NCBI GenBank assembly: GCA_963834855.1
Contig: CAWIDH010000021.1
Location: 124,001-188,000, forward strand
DNA from: DATJKD01 sp963834855
GTDB lineage: Bacteria > Pseudomonadota > Gammaproteobacteria > Steroidobacterales > Steroidobacteraceae
DNA length: 64,000 nucleotides
Direction of reading: 5' to 3'
Position 1 is the stretch's first letter. Every line of letters begins with the position of its first letter. Below, piece by piece: positions 16,280 to 25,933 of the stretch. The position numbers and the translations under genes are program-made. A model generated the notes under the pieces. It worked only from the letters and a program-made list of their open reading frames with translations, made no database searches and had not been told where the DNA came from.

Positions 16280-18974
16280 TCACGCCGCCTTGCTGCCGCC
16301 GGCGAGCTGTCGCACGACGTAATGCAGGATGCCGCCGTGCTGGAAGTACTCGCGTTCCTTCGGCGTGTCGATCCGTACACGTGCCTCGAACCGGATCGGC
16401 GCACCCGACGCCGGCTGTCGCGACTACGGTGACCTGCTTGGCCGCACCGCCGTTGAGGCCGATGATCTCGTAGGTCTCCTTGCCGGTGAGCCCCAGCGAC
16501 GGCGCATTCTCCCCGTCCTTGAACTGCAGCGGCAGCACGCCCATGCCGATCAGGTTCGAGCGATGGATCCGCTCGAAGCTCTCGGCGATCACTGCCTTCA
16601 CGCCGAGCAGCATCGTCCCTTTCGCGGCCCAGTCGCGCGAGGAGCCGGTGCCGTACTCCTTCCCCGCGATGACGACCAGCGGCGTGCCCTCGGCCTTGTA
16701 GCGCATCGCCGCATCGTAGATGCTCATCTGCTCGCCACTGGGCATGTGCACCGTGACGCCGCCTTCCGTGCCGGGGGCGAGGAGGTTGCGCAAGCGGATG
16801 TTCGCGAAGGTGCCGCGCATCATCACCTCGTGGTTGCCGCGACGCGCGCCATAGGAGTTGAAGTCCACGGGCTGCACGCCCTCGGCGACGAGGTATTTCG
16901 CTGCGGGGCTGGCCTTGGCAATGTTGCCGGCCGGTGAAATGTGGTCCGTCGTGACGGAATCACCGAGCAGGGCGAGCACGCGCGCGTTGCGGATGTCCGC
17001 GACCGCGGGCGGGGTCATCCCCATGCCGTCGAAGTAGGGCGGGTTGCGCACGTAGGTCGAGGCCGGCTCCCAGCGGTAGATCTGGCCCTGTGGCACCTCG
17101 ATGCTGTTCCAGTGCTCGTCGCCCTGGAAGACGCTCGAGTAACCGTGCTTGAACATCCCGGAATCGACGTTGCCGGCGATCGCGCGGTGGATCTCCTGCG
17201 GCGTCGGCCAGATATCGCGCAGGTAGACCGCCTTGCCATCTGCGCCCGTGCCGAGCGGCTCTGCGTCCAGGTCGATGTCCATCGTGCCCGCGAGCGCGTA
17301 AGCCACCACCAGCGGCGGCGAGGCGAGGTAATTCATGCGGACTTCCGGATGCACGCGGCCTTCGAAGTTGCGGTTGCCCGACAGCACCGACACGCCGACG
17401 ATGTCGCCCGCACGGACGCCCTCGGAGATCTCCGGGCGCAATGGCCCGGAGTTCCCGATGCAGGTCGTGCAGCCGTAACCCACCACGTAGAAGCCGATGC
17501 TCTCGAGATCCGCGAGCAGCCCGGACTTGCGGAGGTAGTCCGTCACGACGCGCGACCCCGGCGCGAGGCTGGTCTTGACCCAGGGCTTCGATGACAGGCC
17601 GAGGGCGCGCGCCTTGCGCGCGAGCAGCCCGGCACCCACGAGGACCACCGGGTTCGAAGTGTTGGTGCAGCTCGTGATCGCGGCGATCAGGACCGCGCCG
17701 TCGGCGAGCGCGAACGAGTGGCCACCGGAGGCGATGGTCGCGCGGCCCGTCGCCTTCGGGTTCTTCGCGGCCCGCTCCTCGGCCATCTTCGCTACGCTCG
17801 CACGGTATGCGGGCTGGGAGGTCCGGAGCGGCACCCGGTCCTGCGGCCGCTTCGGCCCCGCCAGGCTGGGCTCGACGCTCGCGAGATCGAGCTCGAGGAC
17901 GTCGCTGTATTCCGCCTCGCGCATGCCGTTGGTGCGCCACATTCCCTGGGCCCGGGCATAGGCCTCGACCAGTGCGATCTGCGCAGGCGTGCGGCCGGTG
18001 AGCTCGAGGTAGCGGCAGGTCTCCTCGTCGATGGGAAAGATCGCGCAGGTGCTGCCGAACTCCGGCGACATGTTGGCGATGGTCGCGCGGTCGGCAAGCG
18101 GCAGCCCCGCGAGCCCGTCGCCGAAGAACTCGACGAACTTGTCGACGACGCCCTTACTGCGGAGCATCTCGGTAACGGTGAGCACCAGGTCCGTCGCGGT
18201 CGCGCCGGCGGGGAGCGCGCCCTTGAGCCGGAACCCGACCACCTGGGGGATCAGCATCGTCACGGCCTGGCCGAGCATCGCGGCCTCGGCTTCGATGCCG
18301 CCGACACCCCAGCCCAGCACGCCGAGCCCGTTCACCATCGTGGTGTGCGAATCGGTGCCGACCAGGGTGTCCGGAAAGGCGGTCTTCACACCATTCCTCT
18401 CGTCCTGGAAGACGACGCGGGCGAGGTGTTCGAGATTCACCTGGTGAACGATGCCGGTATTCGGCGGCACGACCTTGAAATTGCTGAACGCGGTCTGGCC
18501 CCAGCGCAGGAAGGCGTAGCGCTCACGGTTGCGTGAGAACTCTATCGCGTTGTTCCTGCTCAACGAGTCCGGGGAGCCGTAATCGTCGACCTGCACCGAA
18601 TGGTCGATGACGAGTTCCGCCGGAGCGAGCGGATTGATCTCCTGCGGGTTGCCGCCGAGCCGCGTCATGGCTTCGCGCATCGCGGCGAGGTCGACGATCG
18701 CCGGCACGCCGGTGAAGTCCTGCATGATCACGCGCGCGGGCGTGAAGGCGATCTCGTGGCTCGGCGTCGCCTTCGGGTCCCACCGGAGCAGCGCCTCGAT
18801 GTCGTCGCGCGTGACGCTGACGCCGTCCTCGAATCGCAGCAGGTTCTCGAGCAGGATCTTGAGCGAGAAGGGCAGTCGGCCGACGTCGTGGCCCTGGAGC
18901 GCGGCGAGGCCATGGATCTCGTACGGCTGCCCGCCCACATCGAGTGTCGTGCGGGTGCTGAAACTGTCCTTCAT
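16280..18974 (-). CDS. acnA: aconitate hydratase A, frameshifted near the 3' end
   Basis: Isomerises citrate and isocitrate in the TCA and glyoxylate cycles with a [4Fe-4S] cluster. About 895 residues, as usual for AcnA, with the cluster cysteines in SCTNTSNP and GYGCTTCIGNSGPL and the C-terminal swivel domain (GDSVTTDHISPAG, GTGSSRDWAAKGT). At about 16403 one extra base shifts the frame. Read in the +1 frame, the normal ending (API RFEARVRIDTPKEREYF ... SKAA) continues to a stop at 16280-16282. Without correction the frame runs on through the palindromic element to 15933, adding unrelated sequence. The start overlaps mnmA by 4 nt. Confidence 0.92.
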
Positions 18975-20101
18975 GCAACCTCCGGAGCGGCGTCGGCCCG
19001 AGCCGCGGAATTATAGCTGCTCGAAGTCGATGCGATCACCGCGCCGCCCAGGCAGACTTCTCCGTCGTAGAACACGGCCGACTGCCCCGGCGTGACTGCG
19101 CGCTGCGGCGTCATCAGGCGCACGCGGCAACGGCCGTCCTCGAGCATGCTGGTCTCGCAGGGCTGGTCGTCCTGCCGGTAACGCAGCTTTACCGTGCAGC
19201 GGAAACCCGCGGCGGGTGGCGAACCAGCCACCCATTGAGCCGGCTCGGTCAGGAGCTCATCGGCGAGCAGCATCGGGTGCGCCGCGTCCTGCACGACGAC
19301 GAGACGGTTGCCATCGAGGTGCTTCGCCGCGACGTACCACGGCGCCTCGGCGGCGCCGCGTACGCCGCCCAGCGCGAGCCCCTGGCGCTGTCCCAGCGTG
19401 TAGTACATGAGGCCGCGGTGCGTCCCGAGCCGTTCGCCGGCCGGCGTCTCGATCGGTCCCGGCTGTGCCGGCAGGTAGCGCGCGAGGAACTCGCGGAACG
19501 GCCGCTCACCGATGAAACAGATGCCGGTGCTGTCGCGCTTGTCGTGCACCGGCAGCGCGAACTCGCGCGCCAGGCGGCGCACCTCGGCCTTGGAGAGGCC
19601 GCCCACCGGGAACGAGCACCGCTGCAGCGACTCCGACGGCACGGTGTGCAGGAAGTAGCTCTGGTCCTTCGCCCGGTCGACGGCGCGCAGCAGACGCACG
19701 CGTCCCGAGGCGCGTTCGAGACGCGCGTAGTGCCCGGTGGCGAAACCGGCGGCGCCGAGCCGGCGTGCATGCTCGAGGCAGACGCCGAACTTGATTTCGC
19801 GATTGCAGGCGACGTCGGGGTTGGGCGTGCGCCCCGCGGCGAGCTCGTCCAGGAAGTGCCGGAACACGCGTTCGCGGTACTCGGCCGCGAAGCTCACCGT
19901 GTGCAGCGGTATCGAGAGCTCGTCGCAGACGCGGCGCGCATCCTGCAGGTCCGCGGCGGCCGTGCAGTATCCGTCCTCGTCCTCGTCCCAGTTGCGCATG
20001 AAGAGCGCGTGTACCTCGTGCCCGTCGCGCTTCAAGAGCGCCGCGGCGACGGCGGAGTCCACCCCGCCGGAGATGCCGAGCACGACGCGATCTGCGCCCA
20101 T
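18971..20101 (-). CDS. mnmA: tRNA-specific 2-thiouridylase
   Basis: Thiolates U34 of Lys, Glu and Gln tRNAs, receiving sulfur from the Tus relay. The 376-residue protein has the PP-loop GISGGVDSAVAA at residues 9-20, the catalytic cysteines in NPDVACNREIKF and DSTGICFIGERPF, and the C-terminal beta-barrel. It ends in a 4-nt overlap with acnA, and a Nudix gene lies 27 nt upstream, suggesting one transcript. Confidence 0.95.
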   Translation of the reverse strand: MGADRVVLGISGGVDSAVAAALLKRDGHEVHALFMRNWDEDEDGYCTAAADLQDARRVCDELSIPLHTVSFAAEYRERVFRHFLDELAAGRTPNPDVACNREIKFGVCLEHARRLGAAGFATGHYARLERASGRVRLLRAVDRAKDQSYFLHTVPSESLQRCSFPVGGLSKAEVRRLAREFALPVHDKRDSTGICFIGERPFREFLARYLPAQPGPIETPAGERLGTHRGLMYYTLGQRQGLALGGVRGAAEAPWYVAAKHLDGNRLVVVQDAAHPMLLADELLTEPAQWVAGSPPAAGFRCTVKLRYRQDDQPCETSMLEDGRCRVRLMTPQRAVTPGQSAVFYDGEVCLGGAVIASTSSSYNSAARADAAPEVA

Positions 20102-20128
20102 ACGGAGATTATAAGTCGCGGCCGCGGG

Positions 20129-20617
20129 TCAGCCGCTGGCGACGAGCGATGCGCGAGCCTCGAGCTCGAGGTGACTGATCAGCGAGCAGGGATAGCGAAT
20201 GCCCGCGACGTAGTCGTCGACGCAGCGCCGCACGAGCGGGCTGCGCAGGTGCAGACCGGGCTCGCCGAGCTGGTCGCGGCCGATCCATCGCACGCGGACG
20301 ATCTCACGGTCGGGCGGTCGCGGCGCGCCGCGGGATTCGAGCACGCCCGAGTAGGCGACCCGCAGGAAGGACCTGCCCGACGCGTCGGGCCGCCACAGGT
20401 ACACGCCCACGATCGCATCGGGGCGGAATCGCCAGCCGGATTCCTCGAAGGTCTCGCGGACCACGGCATCGATGAACGTCTCGCCGTCCTCGAGATGTCC
20501 CGCGGGCTGGTTGAGTACCAGGCGGCCGCTCGCGCGTTCCTCCACGAGCAGGAATTTACCGTGACGCTCCGCGACGGCCGCGACCGTGACGTCCGGCTTC
20601 CATACCATGCCGGTCAT
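20129..20617 (-). CDS. Nudix hydrolase, NudJ-like phosphatase
   Basis: The 162-residue protein carries a canonical Nudix box (GHLEDGETFIDAVVRETFEE, about residues 41-60, followed by SGW). Size, the N-terminal WKPDVTVAAVAE strand and location just upstream of mnmA match NudJ, which hydrolyses thiamine pyrophosphate and other nucleotide phosphates in E. coli. The substrate here is inferred. The start could be codon 1 or the ATG at codon 4. Confidence 0.85.
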   Translation of the reverse strand: MTGMVWKPDVTVAAVAERHGKFLLVEERASGRLVLNQPAGHLEDGETFIDAVVRETFEESGWRFRPDAIVGVYLWRPDASGRSFLRVAYSGVLESRGAPRPPDREIVRVRWIGRDQLGEPGLHLRSPLVRRCVDDYVAGIRYPCSLISHLELEARASLVASG

Positions 20618-20639
20618 TATAGGCAGGGGAGCGCGGCGA

Positions 20640-21146
20640 TCAGAAATCGATCGCGGTCGCGCGCAGCTCGGGCTGGATGACGCTGCCCACCCAGGCCTCG
20701 TCGAAGTAGGTCATGTAGCGCCGCACGACGTTGACGTCGTCGAACTCCACGATGCCGTCCCAGCGCGAGGCCTGCTGGCGGTAGGCGATCGCCCGGTCGT
20801 CGGCCACGATGAAGGCGCACGGGTTGCCGCGGAACTCGGGCGACACGTTGCGCAGGTCGAGATAGCTCGTGAGCCGCCGCGCCATCTGCAGGAAGCGGTT
20901 GCCCTCGCGCACGACGCGGCCCGGATCGGAGATGAGCACCCGAACCCGCGCGTGGCTGCGCGCAAGCACCAGCCGCTTCATCGGCTCGAGGAAGTGATCG
21001 TGGTCGTAGAGCTGCGGCTCGAGGTCGGGCGTATAGATCGCAAGACAGCGCTGGGCGCGCGTCGCGATCTCGGCGACGGCCGCCCGGTACTCATCGACCG
21101 TCGTGAGGATGCTCCGTGTCCCGGTGACGTTCAGTTTGTTCTTCAT
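20640..21146 (-). CDS. conserved protein of unknown function
   Basis: A 168-residue soluble protein without signal peptide or membrane helix. It has a regular alpha/beta pattern (QRCLAIYTPDLEPQLYD, ARVRVLISDPGRVVREGN, NPCAFIVADDRAIAYRQ) reminiscent of phospholipase-D-like folds but lacking the HKD catalytic motif. The reading frame overlaps the end of the GNAT gene by 56 nt; no shorter in-frame ATG or GTG is attractive. Placement between a GNAT acetyltransferase and a Nudix gene behind purB suggests an operon. I do not recognise a named family with certainty. Confidence 0.7.
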   Translation of the reverse strand: MKNKLNVTGTRSILTTVDEYRAAVAEIATRAQRCLAIYTPDLEPQLYDHDHFLEPMKRLVLARSHARVRVLISDPGRVVREGNRFLQMARRLTSYLDLRNVSPEFRGNPCAFIVADDRAIAYRQQASRWDGIVEFDDVNVVRRYMTYFDEAWVGSVIQPELRATAIDF

Positions 21147-21588
21147 CTCGGTGCCCGATCCGCAGGTTCATCCGCTGATGCGGGATTCCGACCTCCATGA
21201 ATTCCGGCCCTTCGGCCAGGAAGCCCAGCCGCTCGTAAAACCCGGTCGCGGAGGCCTGCGAGTTCAGGTGAACCTGCGTGAGCCCGAGCGTCCGTGCCAG
21301 CGTCACCAGGTGGCCGACCATCGCGCCGCCGATCCCGGTGCCGCGGTACTGCGGCAGTACTGCGACGCGAGCGATCTTACCGGTGGGTTCCAGCCGGGCC
21401 GTGCCAACTGCGTCACGTTTCGGCGTAACTGCGAGAACGTACCAGGAGACCGGGTCGGCGTCGTCCCATTCCTCGCGCTCCGGGACGCCCTGTTCCAGGA
21501 CGAACACGCGGCGGCGGAGCCCTTCGATCTGCTCGCGGTCCGCGGCCCAGCTCGCCGGCCGTATCCGGACGCCGGGCGGCACCATCAC
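21091..21588 (-). CDS. GNAT-family N-acetyltransferase
   Basis: A 165-residue protein with the acetyl-CoA binding motif VAVLPQYRGTGIGGAMV and the preceding and following strands of the GNAT fold (GTARLEPTGKIARV, VHLNSQASATGFYERLGF). The acceptor substrate is unknown. Its ATG overlaps the purB stop by 4 nt, so translation is probably coupled. The last about 18 residues (RDEEQTERHRD...) are charged and run into the next gene's start, a possible late stop. Confidence 0.85.
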   Translation of the reverse strand: MMVPPGVRIRPASWAADREQIEGLRRRVFVLEQGVPEREEWDDADPVSWYVLAVTPKRDAVGTARLEPTGKIARVAVLPQYRGTGIGGAMVGHLVTLARTLGLTQVHLNSQASATGFYERLGFLAEGPEFMEVGIPHQRMNLRIGHRDEEQTERHRDTEHPHDGR

Positions 21589-22952
21589 ACCTCCCGCGCC
21601 AGGCGTGCCGCGAGCCCGACGTAGCCGGCGGGTGTCAGCTGCGTGAGGCGGCGCTTGTCCTCGTCGGGAATGGGCAGCCCCGCGATGAACGTGGCGATCG
21701 CCGGGGCGTCCACGCGGCGGCCGCGGGTCAGCGCCTTGAGCTGCTCGTAGGATCCGGCGACGCCGTGGCGGCGCATCACGGTCTGGATCGGTTCGGCGAG
21801 CAGCTCCCAGTTGGCGTCGAGGTCGGCGGACATGCGCTCGACGTCGACGTCGAGCCGGGCCAGGCCGCGTCCCACGGACTGCACGGCGATGTCGGCGTGC
21901 GCCAGCGCCACGCCGATGTTGCGCTGGACGGTCGAATCGCTCAGGTCACGCTGCCAGCGCGAGACGGGCAGCTTCTCAGACATGAAGCGCAACAGCGCGT
22001 TCGCGAGTCCGAGGTTGCCTTCCGCATTCTCGAAGTCGATCGGATTGACCTTGTGCGGCATCGTCGAGGAGCCGACCTCGCCGGCGACCACCTTCTGGCG
22101 GAAGTAGCCGAGCGACACGTATCCCCACAGGTCGCGGCACAGGTCGAGCAGCACGACGTTGCAGCGCGCGAGCGCGTCGAAGTACTCGGCCATCCAGTCG
22201 TGCGGCTCGATCTGCGTCGTGTACGCGCTGTACACCAGCCCGAGTGATTCAACGAAGCGTCTGCCGATCCCCGGCCAGTCGAGGTCCGGGTAGGCCGCGG
22301 CATGAGCATTGTAGTTTCCCACCGCACCGTTGAACTTGCCGCGGATCAGGACGCGCCCGAAGCCGTCGCGCTGCTGCCGCAGCCGGTGCGCGAATACCGC
22401 GATCTCCTTGCCGAGGGTCGTCGGCGTCGCGGGCTGGCCGTGGGTGCGCGACATCATTGCGTCGTCCGCGTGCGCATGCGCCATCGCGCGCAGTGACTCG
22501 ACGAGCGATTCCAGCCTCGGCAGCAGCACGCGATCGCGCCCTTCCTGGCACATGAGCGCGTACGCGAGGTTGTTGACGTCCTCCGACGTGCAGGCGAAAT
22601 GCACGAACTCGACCCGCGGCGCCCATACCGCGTCCCGGGCCAGCCGGCGCTTCAGGAAATACTCGACCGCCTTGACGTCGTGGTTCGTTTCCCGTTCGAG
22701 CTGCTTGATCTCGGCGATATCCGCGGCCGACAGGCCCGCCAGTATCTCCTGCAGCGCACCCGCCCCGCGCTCCGCGCGTCCCTCGAGCTCGACGATGCCG
22801 GGGTGCTGCGCCAGCGCCGCGAGCCACGCCAGCTCGACGCGGACCCGGGCGCGTATCAGGCCCGCCTCGCTGAAGATCTCGCGCAACTCCGGGCACCGCG
22901 ACGCATAGCGGCCGTCGACGGGCGAGAGCGCCGAGAGGGGGGTCAGGCTCAT
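21585..22952 (-). CDS. purB: adenylosuccinate lyase
   Basis: Cleaves SAICAR and adenylosuccinate in purine synthesis. The 455 residues match gammaproteobacterial PurB, starting MSLTPLSALSPVDGRYA, with the fumarase/lyase superfamily signature SSTMPHKVNPIDFENAEG, the histidine segment MMSRTHGQPATPTTLG, and FVHFACTSEDVNNLAYAL. Divergent from fumC, another member of the same superfamily, with 128 nt between them. Confidence 0.96.
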   Translation of the reverse strand: MSLTPLSALSPVDGRYASRCPELREIFSEAGLIRARVRVELAWLAALAQHPGIVELEGRAERGAGALQEILAGLSAADIAEIKQLERETNHDVKAVEYFLKRRLARDAVWAPRVEFVHFACTSEDVNNLAYALMCQEGRDRVLLPRLESLVESLRAMAHAHADDAMMSRTHGQPATPTTLGKEIAVFAHRLRQQRDGFGRVLIRGKFNGAVGNYNAHAAAYPDLDWPGIGRRFVESLGLVYSAYTTQIEPHDWMAEYFDALARCNVVLLDLCRDLWGYVSLGYFRQKVVAGEVGSSTMPHKVNPIDFENAEGNLGLANALLRFMSEKLPVSRWQRDLSDSTVQRNIGVALAHADIAVQSVGRGLARLDVDVERMSADLDANWELLAEPIQTVMRRHGVAGSYEQLKALTRGRRVDAPAIATFIAGLPIPDEDKRRLTQLTPAGYVGLAARLAREV

Positions 22953-23080
22953 GCGCGGGATCCGGGAATGCTAGGATTCACGATGATACCGCAGGGCCGC
23001 ATCAGAGGTGCCTGCGCGGCCGCTGCAACGGAGCTGGCTCCGCTGCGGCGATCGCCAACAGCCTTCAGGAGCGACAGCGC

Positions 23081-24487
23081 ATGTCCACAGACGGCTTCCG
23101 GGTGGAACGCGACAGCATGGGCGAGTTACGGGTACCGGCCGACGCGCTCTGGGGCGCGCAGACCCAGCGCGCCGTGCAGAACTTCCCGATCAGCGGGCTT
23201 CCGATGCCGCGCGGCTTCATCCGCGCGCTCGGTCTCGTCAAGTGGGCCGCGGCCGGGGCCAACCTCGAGCTCGGCGAGCTCGACCGCGTGCGCGCATTCG
23301 CCATCCAGAAGGCGGCGCTCGAGGTAGCGGAAGGGCGCCACGACGCCCACTTCCCCGTGGATGTGTTCCAGACCGGCTCGGGCACGAGCAGCAACATGAA
23401 TGCAAACGAGGTAATCGCGCGCCTCGCGAGCCGCTACGCCGACGGCATCGCCGTTCATCCCAACGATCACGTCAACTGCAGCCAGAGCAGCAATGACGTG
23501 TTCCCGACCGCGATGCACCTGTCCGCCGCGCTCGCGATCGCTGAGCAGCTCCTGCCGGCGCTCAAGGAGCTGTCGGGCACGATCAGCCGCAAGGCCGCCG
23601 ACGTCTCCGAGATAGTCAAGACCGGCCGCACGCACCTCATGGACGCGATGCCGCTCACGCTCGGCCAGGAGCTCGGTGCCTGGCGCACGCAGATCGAGGA
23701 CGGGGTGGCGCGTCTCAATTCCTGCCGGCCGCGGCTGCATGCGCTCGCGCAGGGCGGCACGGCGATCGGCAGCGGGATCAACGCGCCGCCCGGGTTCGGC
23801 GCCCGCGTGGCGGCATTGCTTTCCCGCCAGACCTCGCTGGACCTGCGGCCAAGCCGCGACTTCTTCGCTGCACTGGCCTCGATGGATACGGCCGTGGAGC
23901 TGTCCGGGCACCTGCGCACCGTCGCGGTGAGCCTGATGAAGATCGCGAACGACCTGCGCTGGATGAACAGCGGTCCGCTCGCGGGGCTCTCCGAGATCGC
24001 CGTGCCGGCGCTGCAACCGGGCAGCAGCATCATGCCCGGCAAGGTGAACCCGGTCGTGCCCGAGGCCGTCACGATGGTAGCGGCGCAGGTCATGGGCAAC
24101 GACGTGACGATCACGGTCGCGGGCCAGTCCGGCTCGTTCCAGCTCAACGTGATGCAACCGGTCATCGCCTACAACCTGCTGCAGAGCATCGAGCTGCTCG
24201 CCAACGGGTCGCGCACGCTCGCGCGGAGCGCGATCGCGGGTTTCACCGTGCATGCGCAGCGGATCGCCGAGGCCGTCGACCGCAATCCAATGCTGGTGAC
24301 GGCGCTCAATCCCGTGATCGGCTACGAGAAGGGCGCCGCGATCGCCAAGAAGGCCTACGCCGAAGGCCGGGCGATCCGCGAAGTGGCGGCGGAGATGACC
24401 GACCTTGGCGAAGAGCGCATCGCGAAGCTCCTCGACCCTGCAGCGCTCACCCGCGGCGGAGTGCGCCCGGGCGGCTCGGGTGACTGA
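23081..24487 (+). CDS. fumC: class II fumarate hydratase
   Basis: Hydrates fumarate to malate without an iron-sulfur cluster. The 468 residues include the lyase signature GSSIMPGKVNPVVPEAV, the segment HPNDHVNCSQSSNDVFPTAM and the GRTHLMDAMPLTLGQE loop with the catalytic histidine. No [4Fe-4S] fumarase is in this window. It overlaps the following Nudix gene by 8 nt. Confidence 0.96.
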   Translation: MSTDGFRVERDSMGELRVPADALWGAQTQRAVQNFPISGLPMPRGFIRALGLVKWAAAGANLELGELDRVRAFAIQKAALEVAEGRHDAHFPVDVFQTGSGTSSNMNANEVIARLASRYADGIAVHPNDHVNCSQSSNDVFPTAMHLSAALAIAEQLLPALKELSGTISRKAADVSEIVKTGRTHLMDAMPLTLGQELGAWRTQIEDGVARLNSCRPRLHALAQGGTAIGSGINAPPGFGARVAALLSRQTSLDLRPSRDFFAALASMDTAVELSGHLRTVAVSLMKIANDLRWMNSGPLAGLSEIAVPALQPGSSIMPGKVNPVVPEAVTMVAAQVMGNDVTITVAGQSGSFQLNVMQPVIAYNLLQSIELLANGSRTLARSAIAGFTVHAQRIAEAVDRNPMLVTALNPVIGYEKGAAIAKKAYAEGRAIREVAAEMTDLGEERIAKLLDPAALTRGGVRPGGSGD

Positions 24488-25145
24488 ACCCGCGCTGCGA
24501 CGGCTCGGGCCCGACGCCTCGCTGCGTGCACGCATCGAGCACCGCTTGCCGCACGAGAGCGGCAACGGTGATCCGGACGCCGCGCGCATCGCGGGCCTGC
24601 TTCCGGGGCAGAACCTGGCACGCGAGCTGCGCGAGTTCTGGCCCAAGACCTGGGCGCGGGCGGCGGTGCTCATCCCGCTGGTGGAGCGACCCGAAGGGCT
24701 CACCGTGCTCCTCACGCAGCGTTCCTCGCAGCTCACCAACCACCCGGGCCAGATCAGCTTTCCCGGCGGGCGCATCGAGCCGGCCGACGCCGGCCCCTGG
24801 GAGGCGGCGATCCGCGAGACGGAGGAGGAGATCGGCCTGGGCCGGGACCGGCCTCGCCTCGCAGGTTACCTGCACGATCACCTGGTGATCTCGGGCTACG
24901 TGGTCACGCCGGTCGTGGCGTTCGTCGAGCCCGGCTTCGAGCTCAAGCTCGACCGCACGGAAGTCGACGACACGTTCGAGGCGCCGCTTGCGTTCCTGCT
25001 CGACGGCTCGAATCGCCATCCGTCGACGCGACGCATCGGCGGCCACGCGTTCACGACCTGGGACATACCCTGGGAGGGGCGCCGCATCTGGGGCGCCACC
25101 GCCGGAATGCTGGTGTCGTTCGCGGAATTGCTCGAGGCGCCTTAG
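24480..25145 (+). CDS. nudL: Nudix CoA pyrophosphatase
   Basis: Likely splits coenzyme A and its derivatives into phosphopantetheine and adenosine 3',5'-bisphosphate. The chosen GTG at 24480 overlaps fumC by 8 nt and gives 221 residues. The family's own motif LLTQRSSQLTNHPGQISFPG runs into the Nudix box GGRIEPADAGPWEAA / IRETEEEIGL, with the three-residue insertion typical of CoA-ases. A longer upstream reading would lie wholly inside fumC. Confidence 0.88.
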   Translation: MTEPALRRLGPDASLRARIEHRLPHESGNGDPDAARIAGLLPGQNLARELREFWPKTWARAAVLIPLVERPEGLTVLLTQRSSQLTNHPGQISFPGGRIEPADAGPWEAAIRETEEEIGLGRDRPRLAGYLHDHLVISGYVVTPVVAFVEPGFELKLDRTEVDDTFEAPLAFLLDGSNRHPSTRRIGGHAFTTWDIPWEGRRIWGATAGMLVSFAELLEAP

Positions 25146-25156
25146 GAACCTCAGCC

Positions 25157-25933
25157 ATGGCCATCGAACGCCTGCTCGAGATCATGGTGCGGCTGCGCGA
25201 TCCGGTGCGCGGTTGCCCGTGGGACCGCGAGCAGACCTGGGCCACGATCGCGCCGCATACGATCGAGGAAGCCTACGAGCTCGAGGACGCGATCCAGCAG
25301 GGCGACCCTGCGCACGTGCGCGATGAGCTCGGGGACCTGCTGTTCCAGGTGGTCTGCCAGGCGCGAATCGCCGAGGAGCAGGGCGCCTTCGCCTTCGACG
25401 ACGTGGTCGAAGCGATCTGCGACAAGCTCGAACGCCGCCATCCACACGTGTTCGGCGACGCCCGTGCGGACAGCGCGGCCCAGGTGTCGACCGCCTGGGA
25501 GACGCAGAAATCGCGTGAGCGCGCGGCGCGCGGCGGCAGCGGCGCGCTGGACGGCGTCGCCGTCGGGCTGCCGGCGCTGACGCGGTCCGCCAAGCTCGGC
25601 AGCCGCGCCTCGCGCGTCGGATTCGACTGGACCGGCGCCGACGGCGTGATCGACAAGATCCGCGAGGAGCTCGAGGAACTCGGAGCCGCGCTCGGCGCGG
25701 GGCGGGCGGGTGCGGCGGGCGAGGAACTCGGCGACCTGCTCTTCAGCGTCGCACAGCTCGCGCGGCATCTCGCGATCGACCCGGAGTCCGCGCTCAGGTC
25801 GGCGAACCGCAAGTTCGAGGCGCGGTTCCGGTTCGTCGAGCAGGCCCTCGCCGCGCAGGGCCGCGGCGCCGGGGATGCGACGCTGGCGGAGCTCGAGTCG
25901 TTGTGGGCCCAGGCGAAGGCGCTGGAGGGCTGA
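25157..25933 (+). CDS. mazG: nucleoside triphosphate pyrophosphohydrolase
   Basis: House-cleaning enzyme that hydrolyses (d)NTPs to monophosphates. The 258 residues hold two MazG repeats: the N-terminal one with GCPWDREQTW, EEAYELEDAI and ELGDLLFQVV, and a C-terminal one with EELEELGAAL and EELGDLLFSVAQLA, supplying the metal-binding EExxE/D motifs. It starts 11 nt after nudL; both remove abnormal nucleotide pyrophosphates. Confidence 0.94.
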   Translation: MAIERLLEIMVRLRDPVRGCPWDREQTWATIAPHTIEEAYELEDAIQQGDPAHVRDELGDLLFQVVCQARIAEEQGAFAFDDVVEAICDKLERRHPHVFGDARADSAAQVSTAWETQKSRERAARGGSGALDGVAVGLPALTRSAKLGSRASRVGFDWTGADGVIDKIREELEELGAALGAGRAGAAGEELGDLLFSVAQLARHLAIDPESALRSANRKFEARFRFVEQALAAQGRGAGDATLAELESLWAQAKALEG

